The notes under the pieces are model-generated. The model was not told the DNA's origin. It made no database searches and saw only the letters and a program-made list of their open reading frames with translations. Shown here one piece after another: positions 9,145 to 18,536 of a stretch of 64,000 nt of DNA. Position 1 is the first letter of the stretch, and each line of letters begins with the position of its first letter. Source of the stretch: Hellea balneolensis DSM 19091. Lineage in GTDB: Bacteria; Pseudomonadota; Alphaproteobacteria; Caulobacterales; Maricaulaceae. The stretch spans positions 806,001 through 870,000 of the forward strand of contig NZ_AUAC01000002.1 of NCBI RefSeq assembly GCF_000428525.1. Reading direction: 5' to 3'. Both the position numbers and the translations under genes were made by a program.

Positions 9145-10772
9145 TAATGCTCATCAGTATCTTCGATACGCGGTAGCGTATTGAATTGGTGATAAGGCGG
9201 TGGTGACGGCAATGTCCACTCAAGCGTAGTTGCGCCTTCGCCCCAATAGCTGTCAGAGGCCGGGCGCTTACGAATGAAGGCTTCGATAAGCATCACAAAG
9301 AAAGCGGCCACACCTGCAAGGGTGATGAGTGCGCCGGCTGAGGAGACTTGGTTCCAAAGTTCAAATTCAGCAGGATAGTCAATATAACGGCGCGGCATAG
9401 AGTTCAGCCCGAGGAAGTGCTGCGGGAAGAAGATCACATTAACGCCGATGAAGAACAGCCAGAAGTGAGCTGCCGCCAACCACTTATTATAGAGATAGCC
9501 GGACATTTTACCGAACCAGTAATAGAAGCCGCAGAAGATACCAAAGACAGCGCCCATAGACAGCACGTAATGGAAGTGAGCCACAACATAATATGTGTCA
9601 TGAAGCGCCACATCTACACCCGCATTAGCAAGCATAACACCTGTTACGCCGCCAACCACAAAGAGGAAGATAAAGGCGAGTGCCCACTGCATCGGAATTG
9701 TGTAGGTGATGGACCCGCCCCACATCGTGGCCAGCCATGAGAAGATTTTCACGCCTGTTGGCACGGCAATTACGAGTGTGGCCGCAAGGAAGTATGCTTT
9801 TAGGTCAACATCCATGCCCACTGTATACATATGGTGAGCCCATACGACGAAGCCAACAACACCAATCGCGACCATCGCATAGGCCATGCCGAGATAGCCA
9901 AAGACTGGCTTCTTAGAGAAGGTTGAAACAACGTGAGAGACAATACCAAAGGCAGGTAAGATCATGATGTAAACTTCAGGATGGCCGAAGAACCAGAATA
10001 AATGCTGGAACATTTCAGGGTCACCGCCCATGGCTGGATCGAAGAAGCCTGTACCGCCATCAATACGGTCTGTGAAGAGCATAAAGAGCGATGCCGCCAG
10101 AACAGGGAGCGCAAGAAGAAGCAAGAATGCTGTGACCAAAACAGCCCAAGCAAAGAGCGGCATCTTATGCATTGTCATGCCAGGGGCACGCATGTTCAAG
10201 ATTGTCGTAATGAAATTGATCGCGCCGAAAATTGACGAGAAACCTGCCGCTAAGAGGCCGATGATGATGAAATCAAAGGCAGGTCCCGGCGAGCCGCTTG
10301 TCGAGAGCGGCGGATACATCACCCAACCGCCGCCAAAGCCATCCCCCGAAGCAGATCCAGGGACTAAGAAACTAATCAAAAGGCAGATAAGAGCCGTTGG
10401 AAGCAACCAGAATGAAAGGTTATTCATACGCGGGAATGCCATATCCGGCGCGCCAATCATAATCGGCACGAACCAGTTCCCGAAACCGCCAATCAAAGCG
10501 GGCATCACCATAAAGAAAATCATGATAAGGCCATGCATAGAGGCAAAGACCAAGTAATCGTGTTCAGAATTAAAAACGCTGATACCTGGCGCGGCGAGTT
10601 CCATGCGCATCATGAATGACAAATAGCCACCAATCAGGCCAGAAATGATACCAAAAATCAGATAAAGTGTTCCGATATCTTTATGGTTTGTCGAATAAAA
10701 CCAACGTGCAAAGAAGCCCGGCTTATCGTCGCCATAGGCACCGTGATCGTCTCCATGAGGAATCGCTACCAT
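9144..10772 (-). CDS. ctaD: Cytochrome c oxidase subunit I
   Basis: Catalytic subunit I of the aa3-type oxidase, 542 aa with about twelve spans. It holds heme a and the heme a3-CuB centre. Visible metal ligands and channel motifs include the [10 protein letters not shown] helix, [17 protein letters not shown] (CuB His and cross-linked Tyr), the HH pair in [11 protein letters not shown], and [17 protein letters not shown] with the heme ligands. It sits 10 bp after ctaC and overlaps cyoE by one base, in the classic ctaC-ctaD-cyoE order. Confidence 0.98.
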   Translation of the reverse strand: MVAIPHGDDHGAYGDDKPGFFARWFYSTNHKDIGTLYLIFGIISGLIGGYLSFMMRMELAAPGISVFNSEHDYLVFASMHGLIMIFFMVMPALIGGFGNWFVPIMIGAPDMAFPRMNNLSFWLLPTALICLLISFLVPGSASGDGFGGGWVMYPPLSTSGSPGPAFDFIIIGLLAAGFSSIFGAINFITTILNMRAPGMTMHKMPLFAWAVLVTAFLLLLALPVLAASLFMLFTDRIDGGTGFFDPAMGGDPEMFQHLFWFFGHPEVYIMILPAFGIVSHVVSTFSKKPVFGYLGMAYAMVAIGVVGFVVWAHHMYTVGMDVDLKAYFLAATLVIAVPTGVKIFSWLATMWGGSITYTIPMQWALAFIFLFVVGGVTGVMLANAGVDVALHDTYYVVAHFHYVLSMGAVFGIFCGFYYWFGKMSGYLYNKWLAAAHFWLFFIGVNVIFFPQHFLGLNSMPRRYIDYPAEFELWNQVSSAGALITLAGVAAFFVMLIEAFIRKRPASDSYWGEGATTLEWTLPSPPPYHQFNTLPRIEDTDEH

Positions 10773-10782
10773 GCTCTTTCTC

Positions 10783-11631
10783 CTATTCCTGCGCCGCGGT
10801 CATACCGCCGCCAACAGAAGCTACTGTAGTTGTGAATGCGCCGTCATTGGCGACCCATTGTTTGAACGCGTCTTTACTGACGACTTTAATTTCAATCGGC
10901 ATTTTATAATGTTTAATACCGCAAATTTCCGAGCACTGCCCGTAATATGTGCCTTCCTTGCCTGGAAGGACCTCAAACCACGTTTCGTTAATACGTCCAG
11001 GCACAGCATCCATTTTGACGCCAAAAGCCGGCATCGCAAAGCTGTGCAAATTATTTGACGATGTCACGAGTACTTTGACTTTAGTATCGACTGGCACAAC
11101 GAGCGGAGCGTCAGTCGCCAATAAATATGGTACACCTGCGGCCTCAGCCTCTTCTTTTTCAAGCGGGTTGGAAATAAAGCTCTCTACATTTTCGAAATCG
11201 GGATAAACATATTCCCAGTTCCATGTGTTTCCGACGACTTTTACCGTCATTTCAGTTTCAGGCAATTTGTCTTGAAAGTATAAAAGACGCATGGACGGGA
11301 CAACCATCACAAGCAAAATTATAACAGGGATAAGAGTCCAAGCGACTTCGAGTCCGACGTGATGTGTTGTTTTCGATGGCACCGGGTTTCGCTTGGCAGA
11401 AAAACGGAACATGATGTAGCCCATAAGCACCATGACAAAGAGCGTGATTCCCAAAATAATCCAGCTCACAAAGTTATGAAGCCAAATCAACTCTTCCATA
11501 ACAGGCGTTGCGGCCTCTTGGAGCCAATAACCACCCTCTGTGGGTTTTGCCGCGAATGCCGCGCACGACATTGCAAAAAATGCAGTGGAGCTAGCTAGAA
11601 TAAGGCGTTTTAGACGCATATGACATCTCAT
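10783..11631 (-). CDS. ctaC: Cytochrome c oxidase subunit II
   Basis: Subunit II, which accepts electrons from cytochrome c through the binuclear CuA centre. It has a signal peptide, two membrane spans (about residues 52-72 and 95-115) and a periplasmic cupredoxin domain. The CuA ligands are visible in HSFAMPAFG and [15 protein letters not shown] (Cys-x3-Cys-x3-His-x2-Met). Two start codons are possible, 11631 and 11619; the second gives the cleaner signal peptide. The gene is divergent from tldD across a 161-bp region that should contain both promoters. Confidence 0.97.
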   Translation of the reverse strand: MRCHMRLKRLILASSTAFFAMSCAAFAAKPTEGGYWLQEAATPVMEELIWLHNFVSWIILGITLFVMVLMGYIMFRFSAKRNPVPSKTTHHVGLEVAWTLIPVIILLVMVVPSMRLLYFQDKLPETEMTVKVVGNTWNWEYVYPDFENVESFISNPLEKEEAEAAGVPYLLATDAPLVVPVDTKVKVLVTSSNNLHSFAMPAFGVKMDAVPGRINETWFEVLPGKEGTYYGQCSEICGIKHYKMPIEIKVVSKDAFKQWVANDGAFTTTVASVGGGMTAAQE

Positions 11632-11792
11632 TGCTAAATTTATGACAGACTCACCCCGCCATTTTCATCGGTTTATAAACAACATACGCTCAAATGGCAG
11701 TGCAAATGCCGCGCGGATTGTCGCAGAATATGCCTTGTCTATCGCGGCAACATCCCTAGATAAAGTGCTCAATTATAAAAAAGCCCTTTGAT

Positions 11793-13208
11793 ATGACAGA
11801 CTTTGTCTTCCAAGACTGCGACCTAACCCCTGAAATCGCTCAAGATGAGATCGATCAGGTCATGCACAAAGCTGATGACGGTGAACTCTTCATTGAGCGC
11901 TCAGCATCAGAGTCGCTCACATTTGATGATGGCCGATTAAAAACAGCCAGCTTTGATACATCACGCGGGTTTGGGCTGCGTTGCGTCGCCGGCGAAATGA
12001 GCGGCTTTGCTCAAAGCACGGAACTTACGCCCGGTGCGCTATCACGCGCGGCAAAGGCTGTAGTGATGGCCAAAGATGGGCATAACGGCACTGCCGCCCC
12101 CGCCCCACGCCGAACAAATACACAGCTATACCCAGATATTGATCCCATCGCCTCACCGAGTTTTGGCGTGAAGGTTGAACTGCTCCAAGAGATAGACGCC
12201 TATTGCCGTTCCCTCGACCCAAGCGTCGTGCAGGTCAGCGTCACAATGAGCGGGAATCGCCGTGCAGTGTCGATTATGAGGGCGGGCGGCGACCGCTATG
12301 ATGACATTCGTCCCCTCGTCCGCCTTAACATCTCTATCACTGCTGAAAAAGACGGACGCCGCGAAAATGGCTATGCGGGTGCAGGCGGACGGCAAAGCTA
12401 TGATAGCTATGTGGATCCCGCTTTTTGGAAACCATTGGCCCAAGAAGCCCTGCGCGGCGCCAAGGTCAATCTTGAGTCTGTCCCTGCTCCGGCTGGCCAG
12501 ATGGATGTTGTTCTTGGCCCCGGCTGGCCCGGCGTTCTTCTCCACGAAGCCATGGGCCACGGGCTTGAGGGTGATTTCATTCGCAAAGGCACTTCGGCTT
12601 TTGCAGGCATGCTTGGCGAGCGGGTGGCCAGCAAAGGCGTCACAATCGTGGATGACGGTACTCTTCCCGCGCTGCGCGGCTCCCTGACGATTGATGATGA
12701 GGGCACCCCGACCTCCCGCACGACTTTGATTGAAGACGGTATCTTGGTCGGGTTTATGCAAGATCGCATGAATGCGCGCTTGCTAGGCGTGGACGCAACA
12801 GGCAATGGCCGGAGAGAATCCTTCGCGCATACGCCCATGCCCCGCATGACCAATACATTTATGCTAGGCGGAGAGGCTGACCCAGAAGAGATGCTTTCGG
12901 GATTGAAAGACGGGATCTACGCCACGAATTTTGGCGGCGGACAAGTCGATATTACCAGCGGTAAATTCGTCTTCCAATGCACAGAAGCCTATAGAGTCCG
13001 CGGCGGCAAAGTAGAGGAGCCCCTAAAAGGCGTCACCCTCATAGGCGATGGCCCCACAGTGCTCAATCAAATCAAGCACATTGGAAATGACATGAAACTC
13101 GACCCCGGCATAGGCGTTTGCGGCAAAGCCGGCCAAGGCGTCCCCGTAGGCGTGGGGCAGCCTAGCCTATATGTCGAAAACCTAACGGTGGGCGGAAGCG
13201 CGGTTTAG
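11793..13208 (+). CDS. tldD: Metalloprotease TldD
   Basis: Catalytic subunit of the TldD/TldE (PmbA) zinc protease, which degrades unfolded peptides and in some bacteria matures microcins. The 471-aa length is typical. The zinc-binding HEAMGHGLEGD motif is near residue 251, and the C-terminal beta region (NLTVGGSAV at the end) is characteristic. No tldE/pmbA partner is present in the window. It is divergent from ctaC, a common neighbourhood in alphaproteobacteria. Confidence 0.95.
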   Translation: MTDFVFQDCDLTPEIAQDEIDQVMHKADDGELFIERSASESLTFDDGRLKTASFDTSRGFGLRCVAGEMSGFAQSTELTPGALSRAAKAVVMAKDGHNGTAAPAPRRTNTQLYPDIDPIASPSFGVKVELLQEIDAYCRSLDPSVVQVSVTMSGNRRAVSIMRAGGDRYDDIRPLVRLNISITAEKDGRRENGYAGAGGRQSYDSYVDPAFWKPLAQEALRGAKVNLESVPAPAGQMDVVLGPGWPGVLLHEAMGHGLEGDFIRKGTSAFAGMLGERVASKGVTIVDDGTLPALRGSLTIDDEGTPTSRTTLIEDGILVGFMQDRMNARLLGVDATGNGRRESFAHTPMPRMTNTFMLGGEADPEEMLSGLKDGIYATNFGGGQVDITSGKFVFQCTEAYRVRGGKVEEPLKGVTLIGDGPTVLNQIKHIGNDMKLDPGIGVCGKAGQGVPVGVGQPSLYVENLTVGGSAV

Positions 13209-13234
13209 AAAGTAGAAAGCAATCATCTACTCAC

Positions 13235-14221
13235 TTACATCGGCTGTTGCGAGGTGCAGCTTAGCATATAGACACGTTTGACACTTACAGGTCCTAGCAG
13301 GGTGAGTTTTATTCCCCGCCCCGTAATATCGCTACCGGTCATGGTTTCGAACCTAGCAACTCCAGGCCCGTTTGCGACCGCCACTAATTGCCCGCGTAGC
13401 TTGCTGCAACTGTTGTAAATTTCGCCCTGCCCGTCATATTCGATCTGCAGAACCATATTTTTATGCGTCTGCGGCAACACGCCTGAAAAACTGAGCCATT
13501 GCTCATGCGGCGTGCCATCATCTCGGCCATGAAGCATGCCGGGTTCCAGAACCACAGCATTATTAGGATCATAGAATTTGTGCCCATTCGCCCGAAATTT
13601 TACGCCGCCTATGCGGGCTGATTTATAGGGCTGCCAATCCGCAAATTGATAAAACATTTTAACGGTATGGCCCTCGCCCAAGGCAAGCCAGGGTACAAGC
13701 TTCCCGCCCTGCACCCTCCAACACGCCGGATGCGGACGGAAATAGCGGATGTTTCTGGGGCGTTTATTAACACCAACACCTGTCGCAGATGATCCTACGC
13801 CGCCGCCAATAAAGTATTTTGAGAGGTAGAGATGCACGCTCTCTTCCAGGACAAGCCCTCTTTCGTCAGGCTTCTCGGTCGTGGCGATAAAGCCGTAATA
13901 AATGCCGTCTTGCAGCGTGCCGTCAGGCTTAAATCCGTTCAATACACCCCCAACCGTCTGCGCCTTACCACTTTTGACATGCTCTCCGCGCTTAAAGGCC
14001 CAGTCTTTGCGGCGCGTGATGAGATTTCCACCTGCATCCACGGCGGGTTGTCGAATATCGACATCAATTCGGGTACCGACTGTCATAAGGCAGGCCCCTT
14101 CACTTGCGCGCGGGCCCTTTGGGAGCCGCCCTAAAGAAGCGCATGACCCAGGCATAACGCGGGCGACGTAATTATTTAGCCTAAGGGCTTGGAGGCCATT
14201 CCAGGATTTATGAGGTATCAT
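13235..14221 (-). CDS. Conserved hypothetical protein
   Basis: A 328-aa protein I do not recognise. It has no evident membrane span. The body from about residue 46 on (MTVGTRIDVDIRQ...) looks like a mostly beta, soluble protein with several Trp and Gly, and ends with a Cys-containing tail (KRVYMLSCTSQQ). The first 45 residues are Arg/Pro/Ser-rich and unlike the rest, so the true start may be the ATG at 14086. As drawn, the start overlaps the DUF962 gene by 4 bp, which supports the longer form being translated by coupling. The function cannot be inferred. Confidence 0.55.
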   Translation of the reverse strand: MIPHKSWNGLQALRLNNYVARVMPGSCASLGRLPKGPRASEGACLMTVGTRIDVDIRQPAVDAGGNLITRRKDWAFKRGEHVKSGKAQTVGGVLNGFKPDGTLQDGIYYGFIATTEKPDERGLVLEESVHLYLSKYFIGGGVGSSATGVGVNKRPRNIRYFRPHPACWRVQGGKLVPWLALGEGHTVKMFYQFADWQPYKSARIGGVKFRANGHKFYDPNNAVVLEPGMLHGRDDGTPHEQWLSFSGVLPQTHKNMVLQIEYDGQGEIYNSCSKLRGQLVAVANGPGVARFETMTGSDITGRGIKLTLLGPVSVKRVYMLSCTSQQPM

Positions 14222-14553
14222 GCGCGGCGGGTCACGCCCGCTTTTTCAAGCTCGGTCCCCATTCGTCCAGTCAGGAAACAGAATAGCATTTTAAAATCAG
14301 AGCAAAGTGACCAAAGCGGATAAGTGAATGTCGCAGGTTTGTTTTTCTCAATTATACCGTGACTGACCCAGGCAAAAAAATAGCCGCAAACAAAAGCCAA
14401 TGGCAAAAACAGCCAAGCGCCTTTTAATATGACCAGGAGTAGGGTTAGTAGCGCCAATGCGGTTCCGAGATAATGCCAACCCCGCGTTGCCGGATGGCTA
14501 TGCTCGCGCAAATAATGGGTCCAAAACTCTGCATATGTTGTAATTTCGCGCAT
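14218..14553 (-). CDS. DUF962/Mpo1-like membrane protein
   Basis: A small membrane protein (111 aa) of the DUF962/Mpo1-like family; the yeast member is a dioxygenase acting on 2-hydroxy fatty acids. Family features seen are the N-terminal FWTHYLREHSHPATRGWHYLG segment with its conserved His residues, two to three spans in the middle, and the second His-containing AWVSHGIIEKNKPATF stretch. The enzymatic role in bacteria is inferred from the family only. Start ATG is preceded by AAAGGAGC, a strong ribosome site. It overlaps the following gene by 4 bp. Confidence 0.85.
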   Translation of the reverse strand: MREITTYAEFWTHYLREHSHPATRGWHYLGTALALLTLLLVILKGAWLFLPLAFVCGYFFAWVSHGIIEKNKPATFTYPLWSLCSDFKMLFCFLTGRMGTELEKAGVTRRA

Positions 14554-14642
14554 ATTTTGCTCCTTTTACGGCAATCTAAACGCATTCCTTAACAGATTTC
14601 AAATTAAAGCACGGATATTAACGATTAATTTACCCTATTCGT

Positions 14643-14720
14643 TAATATAAGTGATGTCTCCTCTAGAAGACACCCACCATTCACCTAATACCTTCGGGAG
14701 CTCTTGTAGCTCCCTTTTTT
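14643..14720 (+). ncRNA. Candidate small RNA with terminator
   Basis: A possible transcription unit without a reading frame. There is a -10-like TAATAT at 14643-14648 (only a weak TTAACG upstream), then TGTCT/AGACA forming a hairpin whose loop is CCTCTAGA, then a single-stranded stretch, then a strong intrinsic terminator. Its size of about 65-70 nt and a pyrimidine-rich CTCCTC facing the loop resemble trans-acting alphaproteobacterial small RNAs that pair with ribosome sites. This is inference from layout only. Confidence 0.4.
14696..14720 (+). terminator. Intrinsic terminator
   Basis: Perfect 7-bp stem GGGAGCT/AGCTCCC with a 5-nt loop followed by six T on the plus strand. No plus-strand gene ends just upstream, since the preceding gene reads away on the minus strand, so something non-coding on the plus strand is probably terminated here. 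Confidence 0.8.
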
Positions 14721-14835
14721 CTTGCGAAATCGCAGCCCCTTAACGCCGCTAACATTTTTGTGAAAAAGAACGAAATTAGGCTTGTAGCCACGACCAAAAC
14801 TCTGTTATGAGGCGCGCCTACCTAGAATGGTCTAT

Positions 14836-14911
14836 TCCGCAATAGCTCAGTTGGTAGAGCAGCTGACTGTTAATCAGCTTGTCGCAGGTTCGAGTCCTGC
14901 TTGCGGAGCCA
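14836..14911 (+). tRNA. tRNA-Asn (anticodon GTT)
   Basis: Full 76-nt cloverleaf. The acceptor TCCGCAA pairs with TTGCGGA, the anticodon stem GCTGA/TCAGC carries the loop CTGTTAA (anticodon GTT), and the T arm GCAGG/CCTGC has TTCGAGT. Discriminator G and an encoded CCA follow. It lies just upstream of the zrg-type operon on the same strand. Confidence 0.97.
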
Positions 14912-15085
14912 TTTTTCGAGCAAGTTATAGGTCGTTCTCATCTTTTAAGGGTGGACATCGAATACTCTCAAGTAATTTCATCTATACTTTAGACCTCTAA
15001 ACTTATTCAATAGCGGCAGTACCAATCGATTAATCTGCTGTGCATGTATCAATATTCTCCCTTTTTAAATTGAAAAACGAGCGTC

Positions 15086-15120
15086 TTGTCATCTGGCGTC
15101 AAAACTGTAATTTAATAACA
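15086..15120 (+). promoter_or_regulatory. Promoter with Zur-like palindrome before the zrg operon
   Basis: TTGTCA (15086-15091) and TAATTT (15108-15113) at 16-bp spacing could be -35 and -10. The 15-bp near-palindrome TGTAATTTAATAACA (15106-15120) covers the -10 and lies 27 bp before the ATG. It matches 11 of the 14 defined positions of the Zur-box core TGTTATAnTATAACA as I recall it. A zinc-responsive repressor binding over the -10 would fit the operon's predicted role. No zur gene is in the window. Confidence 0.45.
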
Positions 15121-15147
15121 CCATGAGAGTTTTATTAGGTTGGAAAC

Positions 15148-15930
15148 ATGAAACAATTGCCCTTTTTTAAAATCACTCAAATTTTAATAGCGGGTTTATT
15201 TGCGGCTTGTTCCGAGAGCAATGATACTGTTTCTACAGATCACCTCCATCAAGACCCTATATCCGTGAAGAGCGATGACAACCTAGAGCGCAACACAACA
15301 GATGAGACTGACACTGCGGCTAAGAAAACTATCAATGACGGTGCGGCTCGCGTGACCCGCTCAGCCGACAAACATGCGCATGGTGATGCAGAACTTGGCA
15401 TCGTCTTGGAAGACGGCACAGTGACGATTGAATTCGAATCCCCACTTTATAACATTTTAGGGTTCGAACACTCACCAGAGTCAGACGCACAGCGTAAAAC
15501 TGTAAAGCGGGCAGAGTCACAGCTTAGCCGAGGCGCAGAACTCTTTGAGTTTAATGATGAGGCAGGTTGTAAAACAACATCAGAAGATATGGCTGTAAAA
15601 CTCTTTAACGAGCACGAACATAATACAACTCATGACGATCATCACCAGGAAGAAGACCATGATCATGATAAAGAGCATAGTGATCATGAAGATCACGCTG
15701 AGGAGGATGAACACAGTGATCATGAATTTCATGACGAAGACACCCATAAGGATGTTCTACTTAACTATGAGTTCGTCTGTATGACCCCTTCTTCTCTTTC
15801 AAATGTGAACATAAATATATTTCGGTTTTTTGAAGACTTGAGTGATATAGATGTTACTTATCTGGGTCCTTCGACTCAAAAACAGGTCAACTTGACACCT
15901 AAAAGCACGGAAATGGATTTATCACGATGA
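15148..15930 (+). CDS. ZrgA/DUF2796-like His-rich zinc-binding lipoprotein
   Basis: Exported lipoprotein (260 aa; lipobox ending FAAC at about residue 21) of the ZrgA/DUF2796 family, linked to zinc uptake in Vibrio. The family core begins at KHAHGDAELGIVLEDG (about residues 74-89) and resumes at the C-terminus (YEFVCMTP onward). Between them, residues about 152-200, is a long His/Asp/Glu-rich insert with dense HDHD/HEDH runs, a likely zinc sponge or capture loop. It is first gene of a tightly packed four-gene operon; its stop overlaps the next start by 4 bp. A Zur-like box lies upstream. Confidence 0.88.
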   Translation: MKQLPFFKITQILIAGLFAACSESNDTVSTDHLHQDPISVKSDDNLERNTTDETDTAAKKTINDGAARVTRSADKHAHGDAELGIVLEDGTVTIEFESPLYNILGFEHSPESDAQRKTVKRAESQLSRGAELFEFNDEAGCKTTSEDMAVKLFNEHEHNTTHDDHHQEEDHDHDKEHSDHEDHAEEDEHSDHEFHDEDTHKDVLLNYEFVCMTPSSLSNVNINIFRFFEDLSDIDVTYLGPSTQKQVNLTPKSTEMDLSR

Positions 15931-16577
15931 CAGCCTCAAAACTGATTATTCCATGCCTCTTAGTGGCATTATCCTTTGGAGCATGTGGTGAAAAACCCGC
16001 CACTAATTCAGCCTCGCAAACCGAAACGGCGCAAAATCAAGAGACCTCTCAGTCAGTTCAATCCAACGCGGAGTTATTAGTTTGGGAAGATCTTATGCCA
16101 GAGGGCGAAGATGCGCGACTGGCGGAACTTTACTCTGAATTTTATGAAGAGCAGGAACGCAAATTTCGTGAGCAATTGACACTCTCACAAGCCGCCAAAG
16201 AGACAGGGGATCTCATGAGCATGATTGATGAAGGTAGCGCTCAGGATACGATGGATCAAATTGGCACATACAATGTTGTTGATGATTTAAACGGCGCAAA
16301 AATACGCCTTCCGGGATATGTTGTACCGCTAGATTTTAATGCGAATTTCGAGTATGAAGAATTCTTGTTGGTGCCATATTTCGGAGCCTGCCTACATACA
16401 CCGCCGCCGCCGCCTAATCAAATCGTATTCGTTAAATCGTCACCGGCGACAAAAGTCGCTAATATAAACGAGCCTGTTTGGGTTGAAGGCACGATGAAAA
16501 CAGGTCAGTTCGGGTCTGATTTGGGCAATAGTGCTTATGAACTTACCTTATCAAAACTCGAACCTTATGAGTACTGA
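15927..16577 (+). CDS. DUF3299 lipoprotein
   Basis: A 216-aa lipoprotein (lipobox LSFGAC, Cys20) with a DUF3299 domain in its second half. The domain is recognisable from LPGYVVPLDF and from VPYFGACLHTPPPPPNQIVF, a conserved Cys-His-Pro-rich loop that could bind a metal. DUF3299 genes commonly travel with ZrgA-like and ABC transporter genes, so a periplasmic part in metal handling is inferred. It overlaps both neighbours: 4 bp with the upstream lipoprotein and 11 bp with the ATPase gene. Confidence 0.85.
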   Translation: MTASKLIIPCLLVALSFGACGEKPATNSASQTETAQNQETSQSVQSNAELLVWEDLMPEGEDARLAELYSEFYEEQERKFREQLTLSQAAKETGDLMSMIDEGSAQDTMDQIGTYNVVDDLNGAKIRLPGYVVPLDFNANFEYEEFLLVPYFGACLHTPPPPPNQIVFVKSSPATKVANINEPVWVEGTMKTGQFGSDLGNSAYELTLSKLEPYEY

Positions 16578-17268
16578 TTCAGTTCTAACCCTGACAGATT
16601 TGCAATTTGGCTATTCGCTGGGCCCGAACCTTATTGATATCCCGCATTTCGAAATTAAGGCTGGAGAAAGCGTCTTTTTGAGAGGACCAAGCGGTTCCGG
16701 AAAAAGCACTTTGCTCGGACTTATTGGAGGTGTTCTCACACCACAATCGGGTAAAATTTCAATCTGCGGTAAGGAACTCACGGAAATTTCCTCCGGGCAA
16801 CGCGATAAAATTCGAGCAGACCATCTGGGTATCATATTCCAACAATTTAATCTCTTGCCTTATATAGGTGTTATTCAAAACTGCATATTGCCCTGCCGCT
16901 TTTCAGCTAGTCGGCGTAATCGCGCCTTAAGGTCAAGTCATTCTGTCGAAGCCGAAGCTGAAGCACTTACCAGCGGGCTTGGCCTTACAGATGAAGACCT
17001 AAAGCGTAAGGTTGGAGAGCTTAGTGTCGGGCAACAACAACGCGTCGCCGTAGCACGTGCGCTTATTGGCGGGCCTGATTTGATCATCGCGGATGAGCCG
17101 ACCTCAGCTCTTGATCATGATAATCGTGATCGTTTTATTGAGCTACTTAATCAAAGCCGCGAAAAATTTGGCAGTAGCCTTTTATTCGTAAGCCATGATC
17201 AGACCTTGGCCTCCCACTTTGACCGCGCTGTATCATTGACAGAATTAAACCAGAGAGTGGCTGCATGA
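16567..17268 (+). CDS. ABC transporter ATP-binding protein (LolD/MacB class)
   Basis: ATPase of the LolD/MacB/FtsE class (234 aa from the ATG at 16567). It has a complete nucleotide-binding set: Walker A GPSGSGKST, Q-loop IIFQQFNLLP, signature LSVGQQQRVAVARAL, Walker B LIIADEPTSALD and the switch His in FVSHD. I prefer 16567 over an in-frame ATG at 16531 because homologues begin near SVLTLTDLQFGY and the later start gives the usual short overlap with the preceding gene. It should power the permease encoded next to it. Confidence 0.93.
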   Translation: MSTDSVLTLTDLQFGYSLGPNLIDIPHFEIKAGESVFLRGPSGSGKSTLLGLIGGVLTPQSGKISICGKELTEISSGQRDKIRADHLGIIFQQFNLLPYIGVIQNCILPCRFSASRRNRALRSSHSVEAEAEALTSGLGLTDEDLKRKVGELSVGQQQRVAVARALIGGPDLIIADEPTSALDHDNRDRFIELLNQSREKFGSSLLFVSHDQTLASHFDRAVSLTELNQRVAA

Positions 17269-18536
17269 AGAATATGGCTGTTCTTTCACTCGCCATGCGG
17301 TCTTTATGGGCGCGCAAAATAACGGCAATTTTAACCGTGGTTTCGATTGCGGCGGCGGTTCTGTTATTTGTAGCTGTCGAGAATTTACGCCAAGGCGCGC
17401 GAACCAGTTTTGAACGCACTATAAGTGATACAGATGTCATTGTGGGCGCACGGTCTAGCCCAATAAATCTTGTACTCTATTCTGTCTTCCAGATCGGAGA
17501 CCCAACAAATAATGTTACCTGGGAAACTTATGAAGAGATTAAAGCGCGCAGAGATGTGGCCTGGGTTGTGCCAATCACATTGGGCGACTCACATCGCGGA
17601 TTTCGTGTTGTTGGGACAACGCCGGATTACTTCAAGCATTACAAATTCGCAGACTCTCAATCGCTATCATTTCGTGAAGGACAGGTTTTCACGGATCTGT
17701 TCGATGTTGTTCTCGGTGCGCAAGTTGCCCGTGAGTTAGACTATGAATTGAATTCGAAAATTACCCTTGCGCATGGGCTAGGCGGAACGAGCTTTGTCAA
17801 TCATGATAATCTGCCATTTACCGTCACAGGTATTTTGAGCCCAACGGGTACGCCAGTTGACAGATCTGTTTTCGTAAGTTTGGGGGCCATTGAAGCAATT
17901 CATATGGGATGGCGAAGCGGGACGCCTACCCCGATGAGCCGACTAAATACACCAGACCAATTGCGCGAAAAAAAACTAACCCCTGAAAATGTTACGGCCA
18001 TGTTGGTTGGTGCGACATCACGCGTGCGAAGCCTAGGGCTACAACGAGACCTTAATACATATGAAGCCGAACCCTTGCAGGCCGTTATTCCCGGGGTCGC
18101 ATTAAGCCAACTCTGGAATGTGATGTCTGTTGTCGAAAGAGCTCTGGCGCTTGTATCCGGGTTCGTAATTGCGGTAGGCCTCATCGGGATATTGACCTCA
18201 ATATTGACCTCATTAAATGAACGTCGCCGCGAAATGGCTATCTTGCGCGCTATGGGCGCGCGAGGTCAGCATATCATCGGACTTTTAGTAAGCGAAGCGG
18301 CTCTTCTAGCCTTTATCGGCAGTGCATTAGGCCTTACAATACTCTATGGGGTGCTGTGGGTTTTCCGGCCATTGCTGGAAGCGCGTTTCAGTATAAGTGC
18401 ATTGCGGCTTTGGCCAGGTCAATTTGATATAGGGGTCGTAATCTTCGTAACAGTGTCAGCGGCTGTCTTGGGTCTCATCCCCGCGCTTATAGCCTTGAAG
18501 CGTTCACTCTCTGATGGATTAACTATCCGCGTTTAG
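17265..18536 (+). CDS. ABC transporter permease, FtsX/MacB type
   Basis: A 423-aa FtsX-domain permease. One N-terminal span (about residues 17-37) is followed by a large periplasmic domain and three C-terminal spans, with the core in residues about 290-415 and the ERRREMAILRAMGA coupling helix typical of this class. Such systems usually act as mechanotransmission machines or extrude lipoproteins rather than importing ions. The zinc link is therefore by association with the ZrgA-like gene. The start overlaps the ATPase stop by 4 bp. Confidence 0.92.
   Translation: MKNMAVLSLAMRSLWARKITAILTVVSIAAAVLLFVAVENLRQGARTSFERTISDTDVIVGARSSPINLVLYSVFQIGDPTNNVTWETYEEIKARRDVAWVVPITLGDSHRGFRVVGTTPDYFKHYKFADSQSLSFREGQVFTDLFDVVLGAQVARELDYELNSKITLAHGLGGTSFVNHDNLPFTVTGILSPTGTPVDRSVFVSLGAIEAIHMGWRSGTPTPMSRLNTPDQLREKKLTPENVTAMLVGATSRVRSLGLQRDLNTYEAEPLQAVIPGVALSQLWNVMSVVERALALVSGFVIAVGLIGILTSILTSLNERRREMAILRAMGARGQHIIGLLVSEAALLAFIGSALGLTILYGVLWVFRPLLEARFSISALRLWPGQFDIGVVIFVTVSAAVLGLIPALIALKRSLSDGLTIRV

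Noticed and set aside
12153-12761. 202-codon minus-strand frame opposite tldD
   Set aside because: Shadow of a confident metalloprotease gene; no motif.
16531-16566. Earlier start for the ABC ATPase
   Set aside because: Adds 12 residues unlike homologues and lengthens the overlap with the DUF3299 gene.
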